This document shows positions 17,441 to 26,247 of a stretch of DNA of 64,000 nt, piece after piece (position 1 is the first letter of the stretch; the number at the start of each line of letters is the position of its first letter). The stretch covers positions 35,286-99,285 of the forward strand of contig CAJJBP010000002.1 of the NCBI GenBank assembly GCA_905182425.1. Reading direction: 5' to 3'. The stretch is from an uncultured Planktomarina sp. GTDB taxonomy: Bacteria; Pseudomonadota; Alphaproteobacteria; Rhodobacterales; Rhodobacteraceae. Below the pieces are notes generated by a model. It worked only from the letters and a program-made list of their open reading frames with translations, was not told the origin of the DNA and did no database searches. The position numbers and the translations under genes were made by a program.

Positions 17441-18553
17441 ATGTTTAACCTAAAATCACTCGTCAAGACAGCCGCGATTACCGCGGTTGCCTTGTCATTT
17501 GCACCAGCAGCATTTGCTGGCGGCCACAGCAAAGTACTGCGAATTCAATCAGTCTTATCTGATAACGCGGATGAAGTAAAAATGTTAAAAGCCTTTGGCG
17601 AAGACGTCGCAGCGTTGACCGGTGGGTCTTTGGTGATCGAAGTTCTACCAGCCGGAGCGGTTGTTGGTTCACGAGATGTCATGGATGCCGTTGATGCAGG
17701 TCTGGTTGAAGGCGGATTTGCATGGACGCACTACTGGGGCGGCAAACACCCTGCGGCTAACTTGTTTGGTGCACCCGTCGCCGGAGCTGGTGTTGGTCTA
17801 GACAACCTCGCGTTTCTGTCGTGGTTCCAATATGGCGGCGGCAAGGAGCTTTATGAGCAGCTATGGGTCGAAATGGGCGTGAACGTAAAAGGCTTCATGC
17901 TTCAGCCAGTTGGTCCAGAAGCTTTGGGTTGGTTTAAAGAGCCGATCACTTCAATGGACGACTTCCGTAAGTACCGCTTCCGGGCCCCTCCGGGCATGGT
18001 TGGGCAGGCCTATAAGGACATCGGCGTGGCATCTGTTGCTATGGGTGGCGGAGACATTCTGCCAGCTCTAGAAAAGGGCACTATCGACGCAGCCGAATGG
18101 TGTTGCCCTGTCGCCGACATGGCATTTGGCTTTCAAAAAGTTTTGAAGCACTACTACCTTCAGGGTCTACACCAAGTGGTTGTTAATGCCGATATGTACG
18201 TCAACGGCGACTTTTACGCTGCTCTGACAGACACCGAGAAGAAAGCTTTAGAGGTTGCAGCAAACGCATCTTTGTCTAAATCAATGTCTTACCGGATTTA
18301 TGAAAATGGCAAAGCGTTGAAGACTTTAGTCAACGATCATGGCGTAACACTGCACGACACACCGGCGGATTATTTCCCGGCGTACATGGCAGCTGCAAAA
18401 AATCTCCTAGAAAAAGGCGCAGCTGATAACGCCTTCTTCGCGGAAGTATGGCAGTCACAAAAAGACTTTGCTGACATTGCAGTGCCTTTCTGGGCGGGTG
18501 CACAGGCAACGAACGCGGCGTTAGGTAAAGCACACGCTGATTCATTGAAGTAA
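17441..18553 (+). CDS. TRAP transporter substrate-binding protein (DctP/TakP type)
   Basis: This is a 370-residue periplasmic binding protein with a clear signal peptide (KTAAITAVALSFAPAAFAGG; cleavage after AFA). The body resembles the TakP/mannitol-chloroaromatic branch of TRAP binding proteins: the conserved arginine is in FRKYRFRAPPGMVGQ (about residue 182), with KGTIDAAEWCCPVADMAFGF near residue 218. This branch often binds 2-oxo acids or other small carboxylates as a dimer. A strong ribosome site (AAAGGGAGG) precedes the ATG. It is followed by a hairpin with a T-run and then the membrane subunit, a layout that favours excess binding protein over permease. Substrate unknown. Confidence 0.9.
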   Translation: MFNLKSLVKTAAITAVALSFAPAAFAGGHSKVLRIQSVLSDNADEVKMLKAFGEDVAALTGGSLVIEVLPAGAVVGSRDVMDAVDAGLVEGGFAWTHYWGGKHPAANLFGAPVAGAGVGLDNLAFLSWFQYGGGKELYEQLWVEMGVNVKGFMLQPVGPEALGWFKEPITSMDDFRKYRFRAPPGMVGQAYKDIGVASVAMGGGDILPALEKGTIDAAEWCCPVADMAFGFQKVLKHYYLQGLHQVVVNADMYVNGDFYAALTDTEKKALEVAANASLSKSMSYRIYENGKALKTLVNDHGVTLHDTPADYFPAYMAAAKNLLEKGAADNAFFAEVWQSQKDFADIAVPFWAGAQATNAALGKAHADSLK

Positions 18554-18565
18554 TAAAATAAGCCT

Positions 18566-18602
18566 AAGTACGGGGTTTTTGGACTCCGTACTTTCTTTTT
18601 TT
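18566..18602 (+). terminator. Strong hairpin with T-run between TRAP binding protein and permease
   Basis: AAGTACGG (18566-18573) pairs perfectly with CCGTACTT (18586-18593) around a 12-base loop and is followed by TCTTTTTTTT. This is a textbook intrinsic terminator placed inside an operon, 12 bases after the dctP stop. Partial read-through would set the ratio of binding protein to membrane subunit. Confidence 0.85.
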
Positions 18603-18679
18603 AATAAGCACTTCGCAGAGCGTTTTTTACAAAAAGAAAAAGCCCGATACAATGTGGGTCTACAACAAGGGAGATGGGG

Positions 18680-21154
18680 ATGGCTGCAGATGAGGTTGAC
18701 CCGACAAAACTCGAAATTACTGACGAGTTAATTGCAGAGCGGAATGATTTTACGCCGGGTGAAACACCTGAAGATATGACCGCGTGGCAGCGTCCTATCA
18801 CAGCCGCCATCGATATTCTTAATAATTGGGTTGGGCGCATCACATGCCTTTTGATAATTCCACTGATAGTCGTGGTGGTGATTGAAGTTTTCTCTCGTAA
18901 TTTGTTCGCCATCATGGCTGACAACGGCTTAGGAAATTTAGCCCGCACCTTGGGTCTGGGCCCAACCTTGTTTGCCTATGATATTAGTCGCATGATCGCG
19001 GGTGTCTTATTTATGGCCGCCGCCGGGTATGGGTTGATGCGCGGTGTTCATATACGCGCTGATTTTTTATACCGAAACTGGTCAAATAAAGCTCAAGCTA
19101 CTGTTGATGCATCACTTTATTTAGCGTTTTTTTTACCCTCTATGCTCTTATTCACTTGGATTTCTACAAAATTTTTTATGGTAGCATATCTCACTGGTGA
19201 AACAGCCTTTGATAGTACATGGTCACCAGTTCTTTGGCCTGCGCGTATCGCGATGCCCATCGGCGGTGCACTGTTGTTTTTGCAAGGTTTCTCAGAACTG
19301 TTTCGCGCATTCCATAAAATGGGAAAGCAACGCGAACGTACCTTCCTTTGGATCACTGCGGCAGCAATCACAGTGATTGCTATGGAAATGTTGATCCCAG
19401 ACATCCTCCCAATATTTGAATGGGTCACAGGCCTCTTTGAACGCGGAGGCATGTTCGATATTGCAAAACCCATTATCGGTTTAATAATGCTCGGCGCGAT
19501 GATTTTTGTCATATTCATTGGCTTTCCAATATCCTTTACGTTAATTTTCTTGGCATTTGGTTTTGGTATTTGGGGTTTGAATTTCAAACTTACTGGCTTG
19601 CTAATGACACTGAATACAAATTCTACCATGTTGAACGACCAGCTGATGGCCGTTCCATTATTCATCTTAATGGGTATCGTGATGGAAGCTGCCGGTTTAA
19701 TGGAACGCTTGTTCTCGTCCATTCAAATGATAATGTCTCGGGTACGTGGGTCTCTTTATATCGCAGTATTGATCGTCTCAACAATCTTTGCAGCAGCCAC
19801 AGGTATCGTCGGTGCTTCGGTAACACTTCTAGGTATCATGGCAGGAGCCACCATGAGCCGCTCTGGCTATAATGTGAGACTTGCGGCGGGCACCATTACC
19901 GCAGGCGGAACACTGGGTATCCTGATCCCACCATCAATTATGTTGATAGTGATGGGACCTGTGCTTGATGTATCTACACTAGACCTGTTTCGTGGTGCAT
20001 TTGTGCCAGGGGCGCTGCTTGCATCCTTGTATCTAATCTACACATTAGGTCGTTGCTGGCTCAACCCGGAGTTGGGCCCTATCCTGGCAGTTGAAGACCA
20101 ACCCAAAACGTCAAACAACTACAGGCTAGAGGTTATTTTGATCTGTATTGGTGTTCTTGCAATCTGTAGACTATTTGGTCTAGCCCTTGGTGGCGCATTT
20201 GGCGTTATCCCATTCGGCGGATTGATCGTTTTGGTTGCAGCCTTGCTTGTGAGCTACCGCGCCTATAAAAGCTTGACTGTTTTGCGCCTCGTTACACCAT
20301 TGGTTATCGGTGCACAGATCATTTATTCTATATCAAAAATCATCGCATTAGACGGTGTCGAGTTTGGGCTATTCTACCAAACCGCGTGGTTAATCTTCCT
20401 GGGCTTCGGTGCCTATAAAGCGGTTGGCCTCTATTCTGTTGATACCGCTAGAAATTTTCACTTCTCTGATTTGTGGGATGAGTTTTTTGCAGGCTTGATG
20501 CCGCCAACCATCTTGATCTCCTTTGCACTAGGTTCAATTTTGATGGGGTTTGCTACACCAGCTGAAGCAGCTGCTATGGGAGCCTTTGGGTCAATTCTCT
20601 TGTCCCTAGCTTACGGTAAGTTCAAAATATCAGGTTTCTTTGAATCACTGATAAAAGCACTTGAAATTACAGTTTTAATCATGTTCTTGGTTGCTGCTTC
20701 TAACTTCTTTGGGGCGGAGTTCTCGTCACTTGGTACACCCAAAATGATGACCCAAGTCTTGCTACAATTAGATTTGTCACCCTACATGATCTTAATTTTG
20801 ATTATGGCGTTGATCTTCTTGCTCGGATGGCCGCTGGAATGGGTGCCAATTGTACTGATTGTTGTGCCAGTTTTGCTACCTACAGTCATGGCCTTAGATC
20901 TGCCCGGCTTTGCAAGCAATTACGACAAAATGGTCTGGTTTGGGATCCTTGTTGCAGTGAATTTGCAGACGGCATGGCTCAGCCCCCCTGTAGCTCTGTC
21001 TGCATACTTTCTGAAAGGTGTCGTCCCCGATTGGGATTTGAAAGATATCTATCTTGGAATGATGCAATTCATGGTCATCCAATTGATTGGGCTAATTCTT
21101 TTGTTCAGCTTCCCACAATTAGTACTGTGGCTTCCACGCATTATGGGGGGGTGA
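18680..21154 (+). CDS. TRAP transporter fused small and large permease subunits (DctQM)
   Basis: The protein is about 824 residues from ATG 18680, which is preceded by AAGGGAG at proper spacing; ATG 18674 is also in frame. The N-terminal 210 residues are a DctQ-like four-helix unit (a short acidic cytoplasmic head, then helices; RIAMPIGGALLFLQGFSELF near residue 195). The DctM part follows, with PLFILMGIVMEAAGLMERLF, TAGGTLGILIPPSIMLIVMG and ATPAEAAAMGAFG. An insert of roughly 130 residues with extra hydrophobic helices separates GRCWLNPELGP (about residue 460) from the PPTILISFALGS block, making this longer than a minimal fusion. It imports a small anionic solute using the sodium or proton gradient. 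Confidence 0.9.
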   Translation: MAADEVDPTKLEITDELIAERNDFTPGETPEDMTAWQRPITAAIDILNNWVGRITCLLIIPLIVVVVIEVFSRNLFAIMADNGLGNLARTLGLGPTLFAYDISRMIAGVLFMAAAGYGLMRGVHIRADFLYRNWSNKAQATVDASLYLAFFLPSMLLFTWISTKFFMVAYLTGETAFDSTWSPVLWPARIAMPIGGALLFLQGFSELFRAFHKMGKQRERTFLWITAAAITVIAMEMLIPDILPIFEWVTGLFERGGMFDIAKPIIGLIMLGAMIFVIFIGFPISFTLIFLAFGFGIWGLNFKLTGLLMTLNTNSTMLNDQLMAVPLFILMGIVMEAAGLMERLFSSIQMIMSRVRGSLYIAVLIVSTIFAAATGIVGASVTLLGIMAGATMSRSGYNVRLAAGTITAGGTLGILIPPSIMLIVMGPVLDVSTLDLFRGAFVPGALLASLYLIYTLGRCWLNPELGPILAVEDQPKTSNNYRLEVILICIGVLAICRLFGLALGGAFGVIPFGGLIVLVAALLVSYRAYKSLTVLRLVTPLVIGAQIIYSISKIIALDGVEFGLFYQTAWLIFLGFGAYKAVGLYSVDTARNFHFSDLWDEFFAGLMPPTILISFALGSILMGFATPAEAAAMGAFGSILLSLAYGKFKISGFFESLIKALEITVLIMFLVAASNFFGAEFSSLGTPKMMTQVLLQLDLSPYMILILIMALIFLLGWPLEWVPIVLIVVPVLLPTVMALDLPGFASNYDKMVWFGILVAVNLQTAWLSPPVALSAYFLKGVVPDWDLKDIYLGMMQFMVIQLIGLILLFSFPQLVLWLPRIMGG

Positions 21155-21159
21155 TGACA

Positions 21160-21192
21160 AAAAGGGGTGGCCCAATGAGGTCGCCCTTTTCC
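21160..21192 (+). terminator. Rho-independent terminator after the TRAP genes
   Basis: AAAAGGG (21160-21166) pairs with CCCTTTT (21184-21190), extended inward by GGCC with GGTC across a six-base loop. The hairpin begins six bases after the permease stop. It could act in both directions because both arms end in A/T runs, although the next minus-strand gene ends 200 bases away. Confidence 0.7.
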
Positions 21193-21390
21193 CTCCAATT
21201 GTGTTAAGCAGACAGAAATTTTGGTCATCAAAAATTATTTTCTGACCAAGCCTGCCCTTTAGTTGTGCTACGAACTGCATCAGCACGCAGGACCTCAGGG
21301 TCGGTGCTCAGATAATCTTAATCAGACACCCACCCTACTCCAATTTTGTAACAGCGAACCACCCATTGCAATCTTGCATTGAAAGCTTGA

Positions 21391-22941
21391 TCAAAAATCA
21401 GTCGGGGCGCCACCTTCGGATATGCGTCGATCAACAAAGGCTCGCAACTCTTCATGGATGGCCTCATCCATTGACGGTTTTTTGTAATCACTCAAAATTT
21501 CTTTGTACTTTTGGTGCGCCCGATCAGCGGTCCAGACACCGCCTGCCAACTCCCAGCCTTCATAATTTCTCCAATCACTAATGAAGGGCTGGTGGAACGC
21601 GTTTTCATAGCGGTCTTGCGTATGTTGAACGCCAAAAAAGTGTCCCGACGATCCGACCTCTCGAATTGCCTCCAGCGCAATTTCATCTTTTCCAGTTTGT
21701 GTAATTATGGGCTCAAAATACCGCTGGATCATTTGAAGCACCTCACAATCCATTATGAATTTTTCAGGTGAGGCTATCAAACCCCCTTCAAGCCAGCCCG
21801 CCGCATGGTAAACTAAATTCGAACCCGATTGCACTCCGGCCCATAGAGAATTAGAAGTCTCCCACATTGCTTGCCCGTCCGGGACGTTGGCGGCACAAAC
21901 TCCGGATGATCGTATAGGCAAATTATAAAAACGTCCCATTTGCCCTGTCATTTGTGTGGCCCGCATATATTCTGGCGTACCAAATGCTGGAGCGCCTGTC
22001 TTCATATCTACATTTGAAGTAAATGTTCCAATGACACAGGGAGTGCCAGGCCGGACAAATTGAAATAGTGCAATTGCGCAGAGCGCTTCTGCGATTGATT
22101 GTGCCACTGCACCTGCCATTGTAACAGGTGCCATTGCACCCGCCAGAGTGAATGGAGTTACAAAAATTGCCTGCCCGCGCCGTGCCAAGCGTAGACAACC
22201 ATCAATCATAGGCCAATCATGTTTCAGTGGGCTAGTTGAATTAATGTTGGTATACATATGAGGCTTAGTCTCAAATTCTTCATGGGTCAGACCACTGGCT
22301 ATCCGCACCATTTCCATAGTGTCTTCAACTCGCTCTGAACCCAAACAATATGTATGAGCGGCCTTATCGGTATAAACAAGTTTATCGTATGTCGCCTCAA
22401 GGTGCCTGATGGACGCATGCAGGTCCTGCGGCTCAACGGGATATCCACCAACAAAGTGGATGCAGTTAAAATACTGGCTTAATTTGTAGAAATTTTGGCA
22501 CTGCTCACGATTACCAGTAACTTTTCTCCGAAGCTCCATGTCCCAGTAATTTGGAGGCGAGGACACACTGCCAAAAAGCAATTTATTACCCCCAACTGTT
22601 AAAGTATGGGCATTGTTTCGCGGCGTGATGGTAAATTCAGATGGGGCTTTAGCAACCATATCCATGACCCAATGGCGATCCAGAAAAACCTTTGTTCCAT
22701 CAACTTTGCATCCAGCTTTTTTAAAAAGACCTAAAGCTTCTTCATTTAGAAACTCAATTCCGATATCTTCCAGTATCTCCATTGCACCTTCGTGGATCGC
22801 CAGGATACCTTCCTCAGCCAAAGGCTCAATTGGACGATCAGTATTCTCAACTATACGCCAAGGCATTTGCTCGATTGCGCCACGGTTTCCCCGCGTATTC
22901 CCAGCACGACCACCGCTTCGGCGTTTGGGGCGATCACTCAT
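21391..22941 (-). CDS. Trimethylamine methyltransferase family protein (MttB superfamily, non-pyrrolysine)
   Basis: The protein is about 516 residues from ATG 22941, which follows AAGGAG; the frame is open further upstream to 23010. N-terminal landmarks are EGILAIHEGAMEILEDIGIEFL and later FVGGYPVEPQDLHASIRHLE. The frame runs through without an internal TAG, so it lacks the pyrrolysine of archaeal MttB and belongs with MtgB-like enzymes that demethylate quaternary amines such as glycine betaine to a corrinoid protein. No corrinoid-binding partner is in the window. Its neighbours are the TRAP transporter (convergent) and a HAD phosphatase 19 bases upstream. Substrate not determinable. Confidence 0.87.
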   Translation of the reverse strand: MSDRPKRRSGGRAGNTRGNRGAIEQMPWRIVENTDRPIEPLAEEGILAIHEGAMEILEDIGIEFLNEEALGLFKKAGCKVDGTKVFLDRHWVMDMVAKAPSEFTITPRNNAHTLTVGGNKLLFGSVSSPPNYWDMELRRKVTGNREQCQNFYKLSQYFNCIHFVGGYPVEPQDLHASIRHLEATYDKLVYTDKAAHTYCLGSERVEDTMEMVRIASGLTHEEFETKPHMYTNINSTSPLKHDWPMIDGCLRLARRGQAIFVTPFTLAGAMAPVTMAGAVAQSIAEALCAIALFQFVRPGTPCVIGTFTSNVDMKTGAPAFGTPEYMRATQMTGQMGRFYNLPIRSSGVCAANVPDGQAMWETSNSLWAGVQSGSNLVYHAAGWLEGGLIASPEKFIMDCEVLQMIQRYFEPIITQTGKDEIALEAIREVGSSGHFFGVQHTQDRYENAFHQPFISDWRNYEGWELAGGVWTADRAHQKYKEILSDYKKPSMDEAIHEELRAFVDRRISEGGAPTDF

Positions 22942-23029
22942 TATCATCTCCTTGTGGATTAGACTAAACAAAAGCCGATATTGATCCCTATTATATTCCA
23001 AAAACGACATTAAGCATCGAATTTAGGTT

Positions 23030-23728
23030 CTAGGCGTTTTGTTGATCAACCCACGCGGATAAGCACGTCACATCTTGCAAAACTGCATCTGCAAGCGGCG
23101 CTAGTTCTACCGAGGAAGCGAGACCCGTCAACACTGCTACGGCCTGCATACCGGCCGCGCGGGCAGCCTTCAGGTCGTGGGTACTGTCGCCTACCATTAC
23201 ACATTCAGCAGGATTAACCTCCATCATATCTGCCAAAGCCAACAGGGGGCTAGCGTTAGGTTTAGCTCCAAACCCACTGTCACTCCCAATTACAAAATCA
23301 AACAAAGAGCTCGCACCCACAGATGCCAAGTGAGCCTTCGCCGGACGTTCGGCATCGTTGGTCATGATTGCCAGCTTCAAATCTCTATGTCGAAGCCTCT
23401 TAGCCAACTCACTCAAGTCTGTCACCACCACTTGAGGAGCAATCTCGGCTTCTTGATTTAATTGCGTTAGGATTTTAGAAATGGTCAGGTGTGGGAGATG
23501 TTTGTAAATGACATCTGCGATTTGAGTAGGAGTTCCAGCAACAACAAGACTGCCCGGCAATATTTTTTGCGCTGTGGCATCATAATTTAAATCTCGAGCT
23601 AAAGCATTTCTCAGATCGTTATCTCCTCGTGAAAGACGCCTTAAGACTTGCCCTGCCCAATGCCCCCAAGTTGCCTGAAAATCAAATAGAGTGCCGTCTT
23701 TGTCAAATATGGCTGCTTTTATTTTCAT
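23030..23728 (-). CDS. HAD family hydrolase (phosphoglycolate phosphatase-like)
   Basis: About 232 residues from ATG 23728, which shares one base with the stop of the DUF3572 gene (TAATG). HAD motif I is AAIFDKDGTLFDF (residues 5-17), motif II is LAIMTNDAERP, motif III the lysine in GSDSGFGAKPNASPLL, and motif IV is CVMVGDSTHDLKAARAAGM. The cap insert after motif I makes it a subfamily I enzyme like Gph. It probably dephosphorylates a small metabolite such as 2-phosphoglycolate; the exact substrate is not shown. It appears to be in one transcript with DUF3572 upstream and mttB downstream. Confidence 0.87.
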   Translation of the reverse strand: MKIKAAIFDKDGTLFDFQATWGHWAGQVLRRLSRGDNDLRNALARDLNYDATAQKILPGSLVVAGTPTQIADVIYKHLPHLTISKILTQLNQEAEIAPQVVVTDLSELAKRLRHRDLKLAIMTNDAERPAKAHLASVGASSLFDFVIGSDSGFGAKPNASPLLALADMMEVNPAECVMVGDSTHDLKAARAAGMQAVAVLTGLASSVELAPLADAVLQDVTCLSAWVDQQNA

Positions 23729-24009
23729 TAGGTCCAATTAACCTGCTCACCACCTGGCAAGACCTGCCGCGCCATCATTGGGTCCATATAGTTTTGGATG
23801 CTATTCTCGTCACAAAACCGCTTAACCCATGCGTCATCCATGCAAATAAAGTCCAGTAGCGAGGCCAGAAATAACGGGTCTGCGATACCATTGCGCAGAT
23901 CTTGTTCCGAGGCGCCACTTGCGCCCAAAAACACATCTCGCAAATCATCTTGACCAACCACCCAAGCCAGGGCTTGCACCGCCAGGGTCTGGGCAATCTC
24001 CGGTGTCAT
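23728..24009 (-). CDS. DUF3572 family protein
   Basis: This is a 93-residue, mostly helical protein starting MTPEIAQTLAVQALAWVVGQ, with a central DPLFLASLLDFICMDDAWVKRF and the end LPGGEQVNW. It matches the small alphaproteobacterial family DUF3572 as I know it; the function is unknown. The stop codon overlaps the start of the HAD gene by one base, so the two are translationally coupled. Confidence 0.78.
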   Translation of the reverse strand: MTPEIAQTLAVQALAWVVGQDDLRDVFLGASGASEQDLRNGIADPLFLASLLDFICMDDAWVKRFCDENSIQNYMDPMMARQVLPGGEQVNWT

Positions 24010-24082
24010 TTTAGCGCCCTAAATAAGTTTTTTTCACTTTTAATAGCCAACCTGGCGCCAGATGCAAGGTACATTCCCAATT

Positions 24083-24556
24083 CTATTTGCGTCCTCTTAA
24101 CAGGGATTCAGCCAATTCCGCGCGGGCTTCAGGGCTCATCGTGGCTACTTTTTCCACCCAAACCTTACGGGCAACTTCCGAACGGCGTGAGATCTCAAAC
24201 CACCCCGCCTCCATCACCGCCAAAACGGCGACATCGTCAAACGGTATGGCCCCTACAGCTTGTACAAGCTGGGTATTCATCGCCTCGCGCGCATCACGCG
24301 ACATACCACCGTTTTTGGCCTGAGCATCTTGGAACAAGCGGCCAAGCTCACGCCGGTCTTTGCGATCCATTGCACGCAGTAGCGGGCCAAGACCTAAGCT
24401 GGGGGCCCGCGGGCGTACTTCTTGGGCCATACTCACATGATCCAATCGCAAATCTTTGTGACGACCTGAGCCAAAAAAACCACCCACAGCGCCCGCCACC
24501 AACACGTTCACCGCAAATGATATCATCAGTAATGTTTTCAACGTTCTCTGTGACAT
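24083..24556 (-). CDS. CpxP/Spy-like periplasmic protein (heavy-metal sensor domain)
   Basis: About 157 residues, with an N-terminal membrane/signal segment (TLLMISFAVNVLVAGAVGGFF) and a long helical, Arg/Ala/Glu-rich periplasmic part with LGLGPLLRAMDRKDRRELGR and MSPEARAELAESLLRG. This is the layout of the 'periplasmic heavy-metal sensor' (CpxP/ZraP/Spy) group of chaperone-like regulators. It lies directly downstream of the sigma-factor pair and is probably part of its signalling output or input. ATG 24556 was chosen over 24562 because AGGGG is then properly spaced. Confidence 0.72.
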   Translation of the reverse strand: MSQRTLKTLLMISFAVNVLVAGAVGGFFGSGRHKDLRLDHVSMAQEVRPRAPSLGLGPLLRAMDRKDRRELGRLFQDAQAKNGGMSRDAREAMNTQLVQAVGAIPFDDVAVLAVMEAGWFEISRRSEVARKVWVEKVATMSPEARAELAESLLRGRK

Positions 24557-24565
24557 GACCATCCC

Positions 24566-24955
24566 CTAGACATCTTCCCAATAAAATTCCGTTTCATCAC
24601 CAAGCCCGACTAGATCATTTAAGCTTTCGGTTTGAAAATAAGCGGTCGTGGCATCCAACACAACATCCGGAGGGCTTATCCCAATCAACACACCGAAAGC
24701 ACCAGCCATCGCCAAGCCTGCCCCTGCGGGCCAGCCACCAAACTGAGCAAAAACGTCAGAGATCCGCCCAAATAGTGATAGTTTCTCAAGTGTAAATCCT
24801 ACCATCGGCTCCTGTGGCATAGCCTCCAAGGCTTGGCTCTGCAAACGAGTGAGAAACTCTGCATCCATCTCCGGCGCTCCTTTCTTAGCCGCATCAAACA
24901 GAAGGCCAAATTCACTCTCATCCAATGGCGGATAGTTGAAATCTTTATCAGTCAT
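24566..24955 (-). CDS. Small single-pass membrane protein, possible anti-sigma factor
   Basis: This 129-residue protein has an acidic cytoplasmic-type N-terminal half (ESEFGLLFDAAKKGAPEMD) and one hydrophobic segment (AGAGLAMAGAFGVLIGI, about residues 77-93). A short polar C-terminus follows. Its start overlaps the sigma-factor stop by eight bases and the CpxP-like gene follows directly. Position and topology suggest an anti-sigma or signal-relay role. I do not see a ZAS zinc motif (H-x3-C-x2-C), so the family is not established. Confidence 0.65.
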   Translation of the reverse strand: MTDKDFNYPPLDESEFGLLFDAAKKGAPEMDAEFLTRLQSQALEAMPQEPMVGFTLEKLSLFGRISDVFAQFGGWPAGAGLAMAGAFGVLIGISPPDVVLDATTAYFQTESLNDLVGLGDETEFYWEDV

Positions 24956-25526
24956 TTTCCAATCCTAACGCTTTTTTCTGTGGCGCCAAGGTGATTGCCA
25001 AGGCGCGCTTGCCACGCGACACCAAACTCTCGACAGCCTCTACCGAAACTTCCATAATATCAGATATTTCTGGGTTCGAGAGGTCTTCGATATGGCGTAA
25101 GATCATAGCCTGCCTTTGCCGGCCTGGCAGGGTCTGTAGCGCATGCTGCAAGGCCTGTGCCCGTGCAGTGATCTGTAACTTGCAATCCACGCCCGGAGTG
25201 TCATCCGCCAACTCTGGCACCTCATCACCGGAATTACGGTTTGATTTACGTAAACGGTCGATGCACAGGTTCGACGTCACACGGTAGAGCCAGGTTGTGA
25301 TTTTTGCCCGGTTTGCATCCCAATCTGGGGCTATTTTCCACAGGCGCAATAAGCTCTCTTGGGTAACATCTTCTGCTTCAGTACGGTCCCCCAGCATCCG
25401 AAAGGCTTGGGCAAAAACAACAGGAGCCAGACGCGATGTCAATGCCTTAGCTGCGGCGCAGTCCCCTTTTGAAAACCGCATAAGAAGCTCTGCATCCTGT
25501 TGATTTTGACTTATGTCTGAGGCCAT
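24948..25526 (-). CDS. RNA polymerase ECF sigma factor
   Basis: About 192 residues. Region 2 is visible as FAQAFRMLGDRTEAEDVTQESLLRLW (DVTQE being the core-binding block) with WLYRVTSNLCIDRLRK in region 2.4. Region 4 is LPGRQRQAMILRHIEDLSNPEISDIMEVSVEAVESLVSRGKRAL, cut here into its halves LPGRQRQAM and VSVEAVESL. It would direct a stress regulon. It is co-transcribed with a small membrane protein and a CpxP-like protein, and the EF-hand protein lies 78 bases upstream on the same strand, so a cell-envelope or metal stress response is the likeliest theme. Confidence 0.92.
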   Translation of the reverse strand: MASDISQNQQDAELLMRFSKGDCAAAKALTSRLAPVVFAQAFRMLGDRTEAEDVTQESLLRLWKIAPDWDANRAKITTWLYRVTSNLCIDRLRKSNRNSGDEVPELADDTPGVDCKLQITARAQALQHALQTLPGRQRQAMILRHIEDLSNPEISDIMEVSVEAVESLVSRGKRALAITLAPQKKALGLEND

Positions 25527-25603
25527 CATGGCTCCTGCCTAAGCAATTCCACAGCTTGGGTAAATGGCCTGTCCATGCTGAAAAGTCAGGCCAAAATCAA
25601 CGT

Positions 25604-26062
25604 TTAACTATTGTCGTTATTACGTTTTCTCTTATCTCCGCGCTTACCTTTGCGGACATCGAATTCTTCATGCGAGATCATACCATCTTCGTTTTCATCG
25701 AGATGTTCAAACATCCGTTCTCCACCGCGCTTAGCTCGCATTTCTGCTAGCTCAACAGTACCGTTGCCATCGACATCCAGTTGCTGGAACATCCATTTTG
25801 CCCGTTTTTTTATTCTTTTCAAACGACTTTCATTAGCTTTGGCCGTCAGCTCCTCAATGCTCAGGCTGCCATTGCCGTCTGTGTCGACTTTAGAAAACTC
25901 TGCGGCGCTGTAGGCTTGAAGCTCAGCCTTGGTGATCTGTCCATCGCCATTGGCATCCACAGTCGAGAACTCAAGTTTATTGCCCCAATGGTCTCTTGCA
26001 CTTGCGGATGAAAATGCGAGTGCAGCTGTGGTGGCCAATGCGAGAATTACGATCTTGTTCAT
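25604..26062 (-). CDS. Secreted EF-hand calcium-binding protein
   Basis: The 152-residue protein has a signal peptide (KIVILALATTAALAFSSASA) followed by four EF-hand loops: DANGDGQITKAE, DTDGNGSLSIEE, DVDGNGTVELAE and DENEDGMISHEE. All keep the calcium-ligating positions 1, 3, 5 and 12. The C-terminus is very basic (KGKRGDKRKR). It is presumably periplasmic and may sense or buffer calcium. Its position just upstream of the sigma-factor operon suggests a functional link, which is inference. Confidence 0.88.
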   Translation of the reverse strand: MNKIVILALATTAALAFSSASARDHWGNKLEFSTVDANGDGQITKAELQAYSAAEFSKVDTDGNGSLSIEELTAKANESRLKRIKKRAKWMFQQLDVDGNGTVELAEMRAKRGGERMFEHLDENEDGMISHEEFDVRKGKRGDKRKRNNDNS

Positions 26063-26247
26063 TATGATTTTCCTTCAGTTCGTCTGTTCAGGGTTATCGC
26101 TGCGGGCATCAATTCCCGCGCTTGGTAATCATAAAACGTACCAGCTCAATGGTTCCGTCGCAAAAAGTGAAAACTATTGTGGCAGTATGCCCCAGTACCA
26201 TTTGCACCCCATCTCGGTCATAAGACCGCGTACAAAGGTTTTTCTTC

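Noticed and set aside
21391..22941. Pyrrolysine-containing MttB
   Set aside because: No in-frame TAG interrupts the gene, and no pyl genes are present.
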